Below, piece by piece: positions 33,710 through 41,971 of a stretch of 64,000 nucleotides of DNA (positions within the stretch are counted from its first letter, which is position 1; each line of letters starts with the position of its first letter). The stretch lies in contig JBKGRZ010000004.1 in NCBI GenBank assembly GCA_046518185.1, forward strand, positions 372,001 to 436,000, read 5' to 3'. The notes under the pieces are model-generated. The model searched no databases and was not told the DNA's origin. It saw only the letters and a list, made by a program, of their open reading frames with translations. The position numbers were made by a program, and so were the translations under genes. The DNA is from Scandinavium vulneris_A (lineage in GTDB: Bacteria > Pseudomonadota > Gammaproteobacteria > Enterobacterales > Enterobacteriaceae).

Positions 33710-34319
33710 TACGCTTCCCGGTGGCCAGATGCGCTGACTGCCGGGATGTTGAATACAGTATTACTTTGCTATAACGCTTTATTATGTTTTATCACCAATC
33801 GGTCTTAATCCCTTCTTGCTATATCCCACGTTAACACTCAACGATTTTTAATTCTTTTACTGATTCCTTTAATGTTGGTTTAAAAAAAGGCAGCGAAACG
33901 TTTTGATTGCTTCATAATGAAGCAGTGTCATCAAAAATTCATTATTATGGTGCAATATCAATAATATTTAAAATCGATAATTAGGCTGCGTTTTATAAGG
34001 TTAACAGAGCAAAACTGAAGCATATTTATGCACAAAATTGTCTAACTTTAGAAAAATCGTGCGTTTATGGACTTGTTGCCTGGCAGAAGCGAAGCCGTTG
34101 AGCTAGGGTAAAAAAGTCGTATAAGACGCAGTCTGGCGGGCATTGTGTTTCTATCCCCACCAACATGACGTGTCGTTGTAGGGGCGCATAATTGTGCAGA
34201 CGATCAACACTTTGTTTCTGGAATTGTGCGACCGATCGAGACACGTTTAAAAATGGCTTGCCATTATTTACGTTGTATGTGATAACACGGTTTGGGTTAA
34301 ACGAGGTACAGTTCTGTCT
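33710..34319 (+). promoter_or_regulatory. Long intergenic region and leader of yobF-cspC
   Basis: About 610 bases hold no credible protein gene. The left part has an inverted repeat (CCCGG/CCGGG arms at 33718-33748) after yebO. The middle (33830-34070) is very A+T-rich. The right part is the likely long 5' leader of the yobF-cspC transcript, ending in ACGAGG 12 bases before the yobF ATG. A leftward open frame at 34065-34358 overlaps yobF and looks accidental. Confidence 0.5.
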
Positions 34320-34436
34320 ATGTGTGGCATTTTCAGTAAAGAAGTTCTGAGTAAACACGTTGTCGTTGAATACCGCTTCTCTGCCGAACCTTATATTAGT
34401 GCCTCATGCAGTAATGTCTCAGTTTTAGCTATGTAA
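34320..34436 (+). CDS. yobF: Small stress protein YobF, shortened C-terminus
   Basis: This is a 38-residue protein starting MCGIFSKEVLSKHV, clearly the YobF family (47 residues in E. coli), encoded just before cspC in one operon. The N-terminal 36 residues match E. coli nearly one for one. Here a TAA follows the codons for S-V-L-A-M, removing the Arg/Lys-containing end (RAKKTI) found in E. coli, although the corresponding DNA (GGGCGAAGAAAAC) is still present downstream. In E. coli YobF is a membrane-associated small protein raised under heat and other stress. Confidence 0.88.
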   Translation: MCGIFSKEVLSKHVVVEYRFSAEPYISASCSNVSVLAM

Positions 34437-34477
34437 GTGCCCCATGGGCGAAGAAAACACTCTAAGGAATTTTGCAA

Positions 34478-34687
34478 ATGGCAAAGATTAAAGGTCAAGT
34501 TAAGTGGTTCAACGAGTCTAAAGGTTTTGGTTTCATTACTCCTGCAGACGGCAGCAAAGATGTATTCGTACACTTCTCTGCAATCCAGGGTAACGGTTTC
34601 AAAACTCTGGCTGAAGGCCAGAACGTTGAGTTCGAAATCCAGGACGGCCAGAAAGGCCCAGCTGCAGTTAACGTAACTGCTATCTGA
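34478..34687 (+). CDS. cspC: Cold shock-like RNA chaperone CspC
   Basis: This is a 69-residue single cold-shock domain with both RNA-binding motifs: KGFGFI (RNP1) and DVFVHF (RNP2). It starts at the ATG at 34478 ([14 protein letters not shown]) behind TAAGGAA. It binds single-stranded RNA and melts hairpins, antiterminating transcription and stabilising rpoS and other mRNAs. It is expressed at normal temperature, not cold-induced, in E. coli. A terminator follows. Confidence 0.97.
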
Positions 34688-34730
34688 TTCGGATTACGAA
34701 TCCACTGATCTCATTCGAAATCAGCCATAA

Positions 34731-34755
34731 AGCCTCGCTCTAAGCGGGGCTTTTT
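34731..34755 (+). terminator. Intrinsic terminator after cspC
   Basis: AGCCTCGCT-CTA-AGCGGGGCT (one G-U pair) is followed by TTTT. It lies 43 bases after the cspC stop. Confidence 0.88.
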
Positions 34756-34897
34756 ACGTTTATGACAAAATGTGTCCACTTTCCCTCATCAGTCGCGCTT
34801 TGTTGCAAAACCACAACTTTATTAGCATTGTTTAGCGATTATCTCGCCTCCTTTTCACGTTAAATCATTGGGTTGTGAATCATAACCGGGAGCCGGA

Positions 34898-36631
34898 GTG
34901 CAAAACCATCGCCGTCACTTTACCCCAGTCCGTTTTGGCTTGGTGTGTTTGGGTATTTGTTGTTGTCTGGGGCTGTTATTGGCCCGCGTCGGCTGGCTGC
35001 AAATCATTTCGCCAGATAATCTGGTAAAACAAGAAGATATGCGCTCTTTACGCGAAGAACCGATCGCCGTTCCGCGCGGAATGATTACGGACAGAGAAGG
35101 GCGCCCGTTAGCCGTTAGCGTCCCGGTCAGCGCCATTTGGGTTGACCCGCAGACGCTATTAGCAAAAGGCGGTGTGGGATATAGCGCCCGCTGGCAGGCG
35201 CTTGCCACCGCGTTGCATACCACGCTGGCGGAATTGAGCACCCGTATTACCCGGCATCCACATTCCCGCTTTCTGTATCTGGCTCGCCAGGTCGATCCGC
35301 AGCAGGCCGCGTGGATCGATAAACTGCACCTGCCTGGGATTAACCTTCGCGATGAGTCGCGCCGCTTTTACCCTTCAGGACACGTAGCCGCCAACCTGAT
35401 TGGTTTCACCAATATTGACGATCAGGGCATTGAAGGCGTAGAGAAAAGCTTTAACGCCCAACTACAGGGCAAGCCTGGGCTGCGGCTGGTGCGCAAAGAC
35501 AGACACGGGAATGTGATTGAGAACCTGACCGAGCAGGCTGCGGTGCCTGCGCATACCTTGCAGCTCAGTATCGATGAGCGCCTGCAAACGGTCACCGAGG
35601 ATGCGCTGGACAATGCCGTGCGCTGGAACAAAGCCGAATCTGGCGCGTCGGTGCTGATCAAAATTGATACCGGCGAAGTTTTGGCGATGGCCAACTACCC
35701 GGATTTCAACCCCAATAACCGTGATCACGCCACGCTGGATGATTTCCGTAATCGTGCCATCAGCGATACCTTTGAACCCGGCTCCACGGTAAAACCACTG
35801 GTTATCATGACCGCTTTACAGCAGGGGATCGTTAAGCCTGACAGTGTGGTGGATACCCATCCGTACACGGTCGATGGGCACCGCATTCGTGACGTTGGCT
35901 TTTACCCTGAACTGAGTCTCACCGGCATCCTGCAGAAGTCCAGTGACACCGGCGTGTCGCATCTTTCACTCGCTATGCCAATCCAGCATCTGTTGGACAC
36001 CTATAAAGGTTTCGGCTTCGGTCAACCGACCGGGCTCGGCCTCACCGGTGAAAGCCAGGGCCTAATGCCGCAGCGTCGTTTCTGGGGACAGCTCGACCGC
36101 GCCACTTTCTCGTTCGGCTACGGATTAATGGTAACGCCGTTGCAGTTGGCGCATGTGTACGCCACCATCGGTGGGTTCGGGATTTCGCGCCCTTTGTCGA
36201 TCACCCGGATTGACCCGCCGGTGATGGGGCATCGTGTGATGTCCGATGAAATTGTTCATCAGGTTGAACATATGATGGAAAGCGTCGCGCTGCCGGGCGG
36301 AGGCGGGATCAAGGCCGCAGTCAATGACTATCGCGTAGCGGTTAAAACCGGTACCGCGAAAAAAATTGGCCCAGACGGTAAATATATTGATAAATACATC
36401 GCCTATACGGCAGGCGTTGCCCCGGCCAGTAACCCTAAATATGCCCTGGTCGTGGTGATTAACGACCCGGAGAATGGCAAATACTACGGCGGGGCTGTGG
36501 CCGCCCCGGTCTTCAGCCAGATAATGGGCGATGTCCTGCGGCTGGAGAATGTGATGCCGGACGGTATTGCCCCGGGTTCAGACAACCTCATCGTCATGGA
36601 TCATAACCACGCACTCTCTCCGTCTCTGTAA
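34898..36631 (+). CDS. Second division transpeptidase, PBP3SAL-like (FtsI paralogue)
   Basis: This is a 577-residue class B penicillin-binding protein starting with GTG at 34898 behind CGGGAG. It has one N-terminal transmembrane helix (FGLVCLGICCCLGLLLARVG), a pedestal domain (about 55-220) and a transpeptidase domain. The active-site motifs are S296-T-V-K299, S348-S-D350 and K483-T-G485. It closely resembles E. coli FtsI (FSFGYGLMVTPLQL, VALPGGGG) but is a separate gene: ftsI lies in the dcw cluster. Salmonella has such a paralogue, PBP3SAL, next to rrmA (rlmA), exactly as here; it replaces FtsI at acidic pH inside host cells. The second motif has Asp where E. coli FtsI has Asn (SSN). Confidence 0.9.
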   Translation: MQNHRRHFTPVRFGLVCLGICCCLGLLLARVGWLQIISPDNLVKQEDMRSLREEPIAVPRGMITDREGRPLAVSVPVSAIWVDPQTLLAKGGVGYSARWQALATALHTTLAELSTRITRHPHSRFLYLARQVDPQQAAWIDKLHLPGINLRDESRRFYPSGHVAANLIGFTNIDDQGIEGVEKSFNAQLQGKPGLRLVRKDRHGNVIENLTEQAAVPAHTLQLSIDERLQTVTEDALDNAVRWNKAESGASVLIKIDTGEVLAMANYPDFNPNNRDHATLDDFRNRAISDTFEPGSTVKPLVIMTALQQGIVKPDSVVDTHPYTVDGHRIRDVGFYPELSLTGILQKSSDTGVSHLSLAMPIQHLLDTYKGFGFGQPTGLGLTGESQGLMPQRRFWGQLDRATFSFGYGLMVTPLQLAHVYATIGGFGISRPLSITRIDPPVMGHRVMSDEIVHQVEHMMESVALPGGGGIKAAVNDYRVAVKTGTAKKIGPDGKYIDKYIAYTAGVAPASNPKYALVVVINDPENGKYYGGAVAAPVFSQIMGDVLRLENVMPDGIAPGSDNLIVMDHNHALSPSL

Positions 36632-36693
36632 TTCATTCACCTGAAGGGCGAATAGCGTTACACTTTCGCCCTTTCAATGATATCGGAGTCATC

Positions 36694-37488
36694 ATGTCCT
36701 GGAGTTGTCCTCTCTGTCACGCGCCGCTTGAGCGCCACAACAACAGCTACATTTGCCCTCAGCGCCACCAGTTTGATCTGGCGAAAGAAGGGTATATCAA
36801 TCTGTTGCCGGTGCAGCACAAGCGTTCGCGCGATCCGGGTGACAGCGCGGAGATGATGCAGGCTCGTCGTGCGTTTCTTGATGCGGGCCATTATCAGCTG
36901 CTGCGCGAGGCGATTGCTGACATCCTCACTCACGCAGCGCCGCAGAACGTGCTCGATATTGGCTGCGGTGAAGGCTATTACACCCACGCCTTTGCGGAAA
37001 TTGCCGGACACACCTGGGGCCTGGACGTCTCAAAAGTCGCGGTTCGCTATGGCGCTAAACGTTATTCTCAGGTCGAGTTCTGCGTGGCCTCCAGCCAGCG
37101 TCTGCCGTTCAGCGATGCCTGTATGGATGCAGTGGTACGCATTTACGCGCCGTGTAACCCTCAGGAGCTGGAAAGAGTCGTCAAGCCGGGTGGGCTGGTG
37201 ATCACCGCCACGCCGGGGCCGCGTCATCTGATGGAACTGAAAGGGCTCATTTATGATGAAATTCGTCTGCATGAGCCGAACAGTGAAACTTTGCCGGGAT
37301 TCGAGAAGGTCAGTCAGCAACAGTTGGCGTATCCGATGACGTTAACCGGTGGGGAAGCCGTCGCGCTGTTACAAATGACGCCGTTTGCCTGGCGTGCAAA
37401 ACCGGAAGTGTGGGAGAAACTGGCTGGACTGGAGAAATTTGACTGCCAGACTGATTTTCTTATTCAGGTCTGGCAGCGAAACGCTTAA
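36694..37488 (+). CDS. rlmA: 23S rRNA m1G745 methyltransferase
   Basis: This 264-residue enzyme methylates G745 of 23S rRNA. An N-terminal zinc finger (CPLCHAPL, then CPQRH at 21-25) is followed by a Rossmann SAM-binding domain with motif I LDIGCGEGYYTHAF. The ending FLIQVWQRNA resembles E. coli RlmA. Start: the ATG at 36694 (MSWSCPLCH). It ends convergently with mntP, with the two stop codons overlapping in TTAA. Confidence 0.96.
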   Translation: MSWSCPLCHAPLERHNNSYICPQRHQFDLAKEGYINLLPVQHKRSRDPGDSAEMMQARRAFLDAGHYQLLREAIADILTHAAPQNVLDIGCGEGYYTHAFAEIAGHTWGLDVSKVAVRYGAKRYSQVEFCVASSQRLPFSDACMDAVVRIYAPCNPQELERVVKPGGLVITATPGPRHLMELKGLIYDEIRLHEPNSETLPGFEKVSQQQLAYPMTLTGGEAVALLQMTPFAWRAKPEVWEKLAGLEKFDCQTDFLIQVWQRNA

Positions 37489-38051
37489 CCCGCGAAGTGG
37501 CTCCAGAGGATCTGCACGCCAATCCCTATCAGCACAATACCGCCGAGGATCTCGGCGCGTTTGCCCAGCAGCGGGCCAATAAAGCGGCCGACCATCATTC
37601 CGATGGTGGTCATCACCAGCGTCGCACAGCCAATCGCCAGCGCGGTATACACGATATTGACCTGTAAGAATGCCAGGCCCACACCGACGGCCATCGCATC
37701 GAGGCTGGTCGCAATCGCAGTGGTGACCAGCAGCCAGAAACCGTGGCGAGTTGGGGCTTTTTCTTCTTGGTCTTCATTCCCACGCCAGCCTTCAATCAGC
37801 ATTCGTCCGCCGAGAAACACCAGCAGCACGAAAGCAATCCAGTGGTTCCATTCGAGCACGAACTGACTGGCGAGCATACCCAGTCCCCAGCCGATAAGCG
37901 GGGTGATCGCTTCGACGCCACCAAAGATAAGACCGGTGCGCAGTGCTTCAGAGAATTTCGGTTTATGAAGAGAAGCCCCTTTGCTTATCGAGACGGCAAA
38001 CGCGTCCATCGACATACCAAAGGCGAGTAGGATAGTGGCTGAGAGATTCAT
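37485..38051 (-). CDS. mntP: Manganese efflux pump MntP
   Basis: This 188-residue inner membrane protein with six helices exports Mn2+. Conserved acidic and small residues appear in helix 1 (GMSMDAFAVSISKG) and in the second repeat (ATSLDAMAVGVGLAF). The ATG at 38051 (MNLSATILLAFG) gives the E. coli length. An ATG at 38123 is in frame, would add 24 residues that lack membrane or family features, and lies just after the riboswitch. Upstream are a yybP-ykoY Mn2+ riboswitch, a Fur-like site and two MntR-like boxes, so manganese control is likely at both RNA and promoter level. Confidence 0.96.
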   Translation of the reverse strand: MNLSATILLAFGMSMDAFAVSISKGASLHKPKFSEALRTGLIFGGVEAITPLIGWGLGMLASQFVLEWNHWIAFVLLVFLGGRMLIEGWRGNEDQEEKAPTRHGFWLLVTTAIATSLDAMAVGVGLAFLQVNIVYTALAIGCATLVMTTIGMMVGRFIGPLLGKRAEILGGIVLIGIGVQILWSHFAG

Positions 38052-38139
38052 CGCTTGTCCTGACCGGGGAAATATCCATATGACATACCACTGCCCCCAG
38101 TAAACATACGCCAGCTCAGGCATATAGCAGTGATATGTC

Positions 38140-38250
38140 TATGGTCTCGCCTGCTCACCATGCTGATGAACCGTACGTGCCACGTTTTGCAACGAGTATG
38201 TTGACACGTACATTTCCGGGAAAGGAAATCGGCTACTCCCCAACGACGGG
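38140..38250 (-). promoter_or_regulatory. yybP-ykoY manganese riboswitch upstream of mntP
   Basis: Read leftwards, the conserved elements are GGGGAGTAGCC (38241-38231) and, after a long hairpin (GTACGTG...CACGTAC around 38173-38211), GAGACC (38148-38143). These are the two conserved internal loops of the yybP-ykoY aptamer that together bind Mn2+. E. coli mntP has the same riboswitch, which raises mntP expression when Mn2+ is high. The aptamer ends about 90 bases before the mntP start. Confidence 0.9.
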
Positions 38251-38314
38251 CGGAACCTTAACATAATTTGAGAAAATAAAACAATAACAAAAATCCATTA
38301 TATCAGTCACTAGT

Positions 38315-38333
38315 TGATAACGATTTTCATTTA
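38315..38333. promoter_or_regulatory. Fur-like site upstream of mntP
   Basis: GATAACGATTTTCATTT is close to the 19-bp Fur consensus (GATAATGATAATCATTATC), in the expected promoter zone between riboswitch and MntR-like boxes. Fur influence on mntP has been reported in E. coli. Confidence 0.5.
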
Positions 38334-38384
38334 AAAAATATCGTCATGGAAACGTTAATAAATATGAGGTGAAAATGGCGGGGA

Positions 38385-38400
38385 TATAGCCATGGCTATA
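38385..38400. promoter_or_regulatory. Candidate MntR box 1
   Basis: TATAGC-CATG-GCTATA is a perfect palindrome. E. coli MntR boxes share the core ATAGC-N4-GCTAT. It lies upstream of the mntP promoter zone, where MntR activates mntP in E. coli. Confidence 0.65.
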
Positions 38401-38427
38401 AAGCTATTTGCACAAAATAACTTCAAG

Positions 38428-38443
38428 TATAGCCATTGCTATA
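38428..38443. promoter_or_regulatory. Candidate MntR box 2
   Basis: TATAGC-CATT-GCTATA has the same ATAGC-N4-GCTAT core as box 1, 43 bases away (about four helical turns) and on the same face. It lies just beyond the yobD stop. Confidence 0.65.
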
Positions 38444-38451
38444 TTTATAAC

Positions 38452-38910
38452 TCATTGAGCAGAGGAGAGAAGTTTGTAGATGTGTTCCAGGTCGTCGATA
38501 TTTCGTACACGTACAAGTAATCGCCGTTGTTCTAATTGCATCACCAAAACACCATCTTCAGATAAATTCATCTGTTTAATCCGGGTATAGGCAATCCATA
38601 CGTTAGCGAAGAAGAAACCCTGTTGTTTAAAAATAATTTTCGGCGTACGGATCCAGAACAGATATAAACCCATCAACGCCAGCGCACATAATAACCATGT
38701 GGTTATTAATTGGCCGTTAGCATTAACATTTTGATAAATAAGAATCGCCACCAGGCCGACGAAGATTATCCCATCAACGCGTCCACGGCGGAGCAGGGGG
38801 ATTGCGAGCAGCGCGGGGCCCTTCAGGTGCGGCATAATGAATTGATCGTAAATGGCAAAAGCCAGTAACGCTACGATAAACAGGACAAGCACCCAATCCG
38901 TGATAGTCAT
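38452..38910 (-). CDS. yobD: YobD family inner membrane protein (DUF986)
   Basis: This is a 152-residue protein from the ATG at 38910 (MTITDWVLVLFIVALLAF). There are three predicted transmembrane helices, near 5-22, 48-66 and 73-92, followed by a cytoplasmic domain ending NIDDLEHIYKLLSSAQ. Function is unknown. The GGAGGTG ribosome site directly follows the T tract of the manXYZ terminator, so yobD depends on read-through from manXYZ or on a promoter in manZ. Confidence 0.93.
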   Translation of the reverse strand: MTITDWVLVLFIVALLAFAIYDQFIMPHLKGPALLAIPLLRRGRVDGIIFVGLVAILIYQNVNANGQLITTWLLCALALMGLYLFWIRTPKIIFKQQGFFFANVWIAYTRIKQMNLSEDGVLVMQLEQRRLLVRVRNIDDLEHIYKLLSSAQ

Positions 38911-38924
38911 TACACCTCCAGAAA

Positions 38925-38949
38925 TAAAAACCGGGGGCAAGCCCCCGGC
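38925..38949 (-). terminator. Intrinsic terminator of the manXYZ operon
   Basis: Leftwards, CCGGGGGC-TT-GCCCCCGG is followed by TTTTTATTT. It lies 25 bases after the manZ stop and 15 bases before the yobD start. Confidence 0.88.
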
Positions 38950-38973
38950 GTTTCACTATTAATAATCGAGCAA

Positions 38974-39834
38974 TTACAGGCCCAGCAGGCCAACCGCATA
39001 ACCTGCGATACCGATGACGAAGAAGCCAACGATGATCCACAGTGGGTTGACTTTCTTACGCAACAGCCACATACAGGCGAAGGTCAGCAGCAGAGGCACC
39101 AGGCCCGGCATCAGCTGGTCAAGGATAGTCTGCACGGTGGTTACGTGAACCTGGCCGTCGGAACCGGTGATTTTCGACACCACCAACGGAATATTCACGT
39201 GCGTCCACTTGTTAACCAAGGCCCCCATGACAAACAGGCCGAGAATGGATGCCCCCTCTGTCAGTTTCTGCAGGAAGCCGCCGCCCATATCCTTAACGAT
39301 GTCCACGCCTTTACGGTAGCCATAAGCTACGCCGTAATAACGGGTTGCCAGACGTACCGCGTTGAACAGGATGAAGAACAGCAGAGGACCCAGCAGGCTG
39401 CCGCTCATCGCGATACCAGCCCCGAGTGCCGCAAATACCGGACGGACGGTACCCCAGAAAATGGGGTCACCGACACCCGCCAGCGGACCCATCAGACCGA
39501 CTTTGATACCGTTGATGGCACCATCGTCAATCTCTGCGCCGTTAGCACGCTGCTCTTCCATCGCCAGCGTAACCCCGAGAACCGGTGCCGCAACATACGG
39601 ATGGGTGTTGAAGAATTCCAGGTGACGTTTAATTGCCTGACGACGCGCGTCGTTGTTTTCCGGGTACAGACGACGGATTGCCGGCACCATGGAGAAGCAG
39701 AAGCCCAGCGCCTGCATACGTTCGAAGTTCCATGAACCCTGGAACAGGTTAGAACGAAGGAATACGGCGCGGATGTCGCTCTGAGTGAGTTTTTTCTCTG
39801 GAGTCGCTTTTGTGATATCAACCATTTCGCTCAC
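38974..39834 (-). CDS. manZ: Mannose PTS permease component IID
   Basis: This 286-residue membrane subunit of the mannose/glucose/glucosamine phosphotransferase pairs with ManY to form the sugar channel. Family landmarks include LFQGSWNFERMQALGF near the N-terminus, GLMGPLAGVGDPIFWGT near 112-128 and a hydrophobic C-terminus. It is last in manXYZ, three bases after manY. In E. coli the ManYZ complex is also the receptor for several class II bacteriocins and an entry route for phage lambda DNA. Confidence 0.97.
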   Translation of the reverse strand: MSEMVDITKATPEKKLTQSDIRAVFLRSNLFQGSWNFERMQALGFCFSMVPAIRRLYPENNDARRQAIKRHLEFFNTHPYVAAPVLGVTLAMEEQRANGAEIDDGAINGIKVGLMGPLAGVGDPIFWGTVRPVFAALGAGIAMSGSLLGPLLFFILFNAVRLATRYYGVAYGYRKGVDIVKDMGGGFLQKLTEGASILGLFVMGALVNKWTHVNIPLVVSKITGSDGQVHVTTVQTILDQLMPGLVPLLLTFACMWLLRKKVNPLWIIVGFFVIGIAGYAVGLLGL

Positions 39835-39837
39835 CTG

Positions 39838-40635
39838 TTAGTCCAGTTGGTTATCGAGATCGTTGTTAGCAGCCTGTACCTGGCCACCCGCAACACGATT
39901 ATATTTCGGGCTCAGCTGGATATACAGAATTGCCATAACTGCACCAATCACACCCAGAGCAACCAGGTTGAAGTTGGTGAATGCCGCGGTAACGAAGCCG
40001 AGGTAGAAGAACGGCATCAGGTAGCCAGCACGCATCATGTTGATAACCATGGCGTAACCTACCACAACGATCATGCCACCTGCGATGTTCAGACCGCCGG
40101 TAACCACTTCAGGGATAGCGTTCAGCATGCTCTGTACTTCGCTGGTGCCTACAGAGATAGCCACGATAACCGCTGGGATAGCGATACGCATTGCTTGCAG
40201 GAACAGGGAAGAAACGTGGAGCCAGGACAGCGCCGTCAGGTTACCGGTGTCTGCCGCCTTATCCGCCGCGTGCTGGAAGGCCACGGTGATGGTACGAACG
40301 ATGATGGTCAGAACCTGGCCTGCTGCCGCCAGCGGGATAGCCAGTGCAATACCGGCACCGATGCTTTGGTGACCTGCGATAACCAGAACCGTAGAAATGA
40401 TGGAAGCCAGTGCCGCATCCGGTGCAACGGCTGCACCGATGTTCATCCAGCCCAGGGCGATCATTTCCAGGGTACCACCGATGATAATACCGGTTTTCAT
40501 GTCGCCAAGGACTGCACCAATCAGGGTACAGGCCACCAGCGGACGGTGGAACTGAAATTCATCGAGTACGGATTCCATACCCGCAATACACGCGACGATG
40601 AACACCAGCACAATCTGAAGAGTGGTAATCTCCAT
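39838..40635 (-). CDS. manY: Mannose PTS permease component IIC
   Basis: This 265-residue membrane subunit has conserved sugar-channel motifs GMESVLDEFQFHRPLVACTL (residues 20-39) and GGTLEMIALGWMNIGAAVAPD. Several hydrophobic helices are rich in Ala and Ile. It is in the middle of manXYZ, with 57 bases after manX. In E. coli SgrS and DicF base-pair in this operon to repress it under sugar-phosphate stress. Confidence 0.97.
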   Translation of the reverse strand: MEITTLQIVLVFIVACIAGMESVLDEFQFHRPLVACTLIGAVLGDMKTGIIIGGTLEMIALGWMNIGAAVAPDAALASIISTVLVIAGHQSIGAGIALAIPLAAAGQVLTIIVRTITVAFQHAADKAADTGNLTALSWLHVSSLFLQAMRIAIPAVIVAISVGTSEVQSMLNAIPEVVTGGLNIAGGMIVVVGYAMVINMMRAGYLMPFFYLGFVTAAFTNFNLVALGVIGAVMAILYIQLSPKYNRVAGGQVQAANNDLDNQLD

Positions 40636-40692
40636 TGTACTTCTCCTATAACATAAGCCTAAGTGTGAAAATTCAGTGAATCAGCAGGGGGG

Positions 40693-41664
40693 TTATTTAC
40701 TGACCTTGCTGATCAAATCCATCATTTTCAGTTTCTGGTCGGTAGAAACTTTACGAGCTTCCAGTTCAATACCGCGCGCATTCAGTTTTTTGAACGCTTC
40801 GATATCTTTTTCATCAACTGAAATCGCGTTGTTGACCTGAGTTTTGCCCTGACGGAAAGCCATACCACCGATATTCACGGTAGTGATTTTCACCCCTTCG
40901 GCAACGATACGTTCAACGTCAGTTGGGTTGGTAAACAGCAGCATCACACGTTCACCGGCATATTGCGGGTTGTTGTAAACGCGGATCATTTTCGCCACAT
41001 CGACCACGTGAGCGGTCACACCTGGAGGCGCAACCTGCGTCAGCAGCGTTTTGCGCACGGTATCTGCCGCCACTTCGTCACTGACGACGATGATGCGCGT
41101 AACGTTGGTTTCCTTAGTCCAGCGCGTCGCGACCTGGCCGTGAATCAGACGGTCATCGATACGTGCGAGGCCGATAACCATATAGTCATTCGGACCCATT
41201 GGTTTTGCCGGAACGTTGGCTTTCGGGGCTGCGGCAGCAACCGGTGCGGGAGCGGCTTTTTCCACCGGCTTCGCTTTCAGCGCCTTCACGCCTTCACGAC
41301 CGGTTTCAACAGCCAGTGCGACCAGTTCGTCAAAGCTTGGGTTGTCATCACGCGCCATCAGCGTTTCGACTAACATCGGGATATTCACCCCAGCAATGAC
41401 TTCATAATGCTCTTTATCGACGACAATGCGACTGGCAGCGTTGAACGGACTACCACCCCATGTATCGACGAGAAATAGCACCCCTTTACTGGTGTCGAGA
41501 TTGGCCAGCTGTGCGTTGTACTTCTCGATGAGTGTTTCTGCATTCTCGCCTGGCACGAAATCGATCCAGCCGACGTTTTCCTGCTCGCCCAACAGCATTT
41601 CTGCTGTTTTCAGCAGCTGTTCTGCAGCCCAACCATGTGTGCCTATTACAATAGCAATCGTCAC
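40693..41664 (-). CDS. manX: Mannose PTS enzyme IIAB
   Basis: This 323-residue cytoplasmic two-domain phosphocarrier is the first gene of manXYZ. IIA spans 1-130, with the phosphorylated H10 in IVIGTHGWAAEQLL. An Ala/Pro-rich linker (PVEKAAPAPVAAAAPKAN) covers about 134-151. IIB spans about 160-323 with its active histidine in DDRLIHGQVATRW. It starts with GTG at 41664 behind AAAAGGAGG. It takes phosphate from HPr and passes it to mannose, glucose, glucosamine or N-acetylglucosamine entering through ManYZ. Confidence 0.97.
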   Translation of the reverse strand: MTIAIVIGTHGWAAEQLLKTAEMLLGEQENVGWIDFVPGENAETLIEKYNAQLANLDTSKGVLFLVDTWGGSPFNAASRIVVDKEHYEVIAGVNIPMLVETLMARDDNPSFDELVALAVETGREGVKALKAKPVEKAAPAPVAAAAPKANVPAKPMGPNDYMVIGLARIDDRLIHGQVATRWTKETNVTRIIVVSDEVAADTVRKTLLTQVAPPGVTAHVVDVAKMIRVYNNPQYAGERVMLLFTNPTDVERIVAEGVKITTVNIGGMAFRQGKTQVNNAISVDEKDIEAFKKLNARGIELEARKVSTDQKLKMMDLISKVSK

Positions 41665-41971
41665 TTGCTACCTCCTTTTATTATCGTTACGACAAAACCA
41701 CTGCCGTTTGATGAACCGTCGGTTTTCACCGAATCGATTCAGATAGGGGTTAGAGTTAGAAATCTAATAACTTCCGTGAATTATTTTAGATAGTGAAAAA
41801 ATAATTAATGTGATGAAGATCCGTAATTTACTCATCCATGGACAATAATTTTGGAGCGCAAAAAATCAGCGAAAAAATGCAAAGAGACGTAAATTTTTTC
41901 CCGAAACTGGCGTCTCTCTGATATGTTTACATCCCGTTTAATTACTCAGGAGTATAGGGCATAGCCCAAGT
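41665..41971 (-). promoter_or_regulatory. manX promoter and leader region
   Basis: This is a 300-base gap between divergent manX and the yoaE unit. TGTGATGAAGATCCGTA at 41809-41825 is an imperfect CRP-like site (one good TGTGA half). The 65 bases nearest manX form its leader, the part that SgrS targets in E. coli. Promoter hexamers were not fixed with confidence. Confidence 0.4.

Noticed and set aside
34065..34358. 97-codon leftward open frame in the gap before yobF
   Set aside because: Overlaps the yobF start antisense, lacks a ribosome site and any recognisable pattern; probably accidental.
39847..40656. 269-codon rightward open frame opposite manY
   Set aside because: His/Asn/Asp-rich antisense shadow of a strongly conserved gene.
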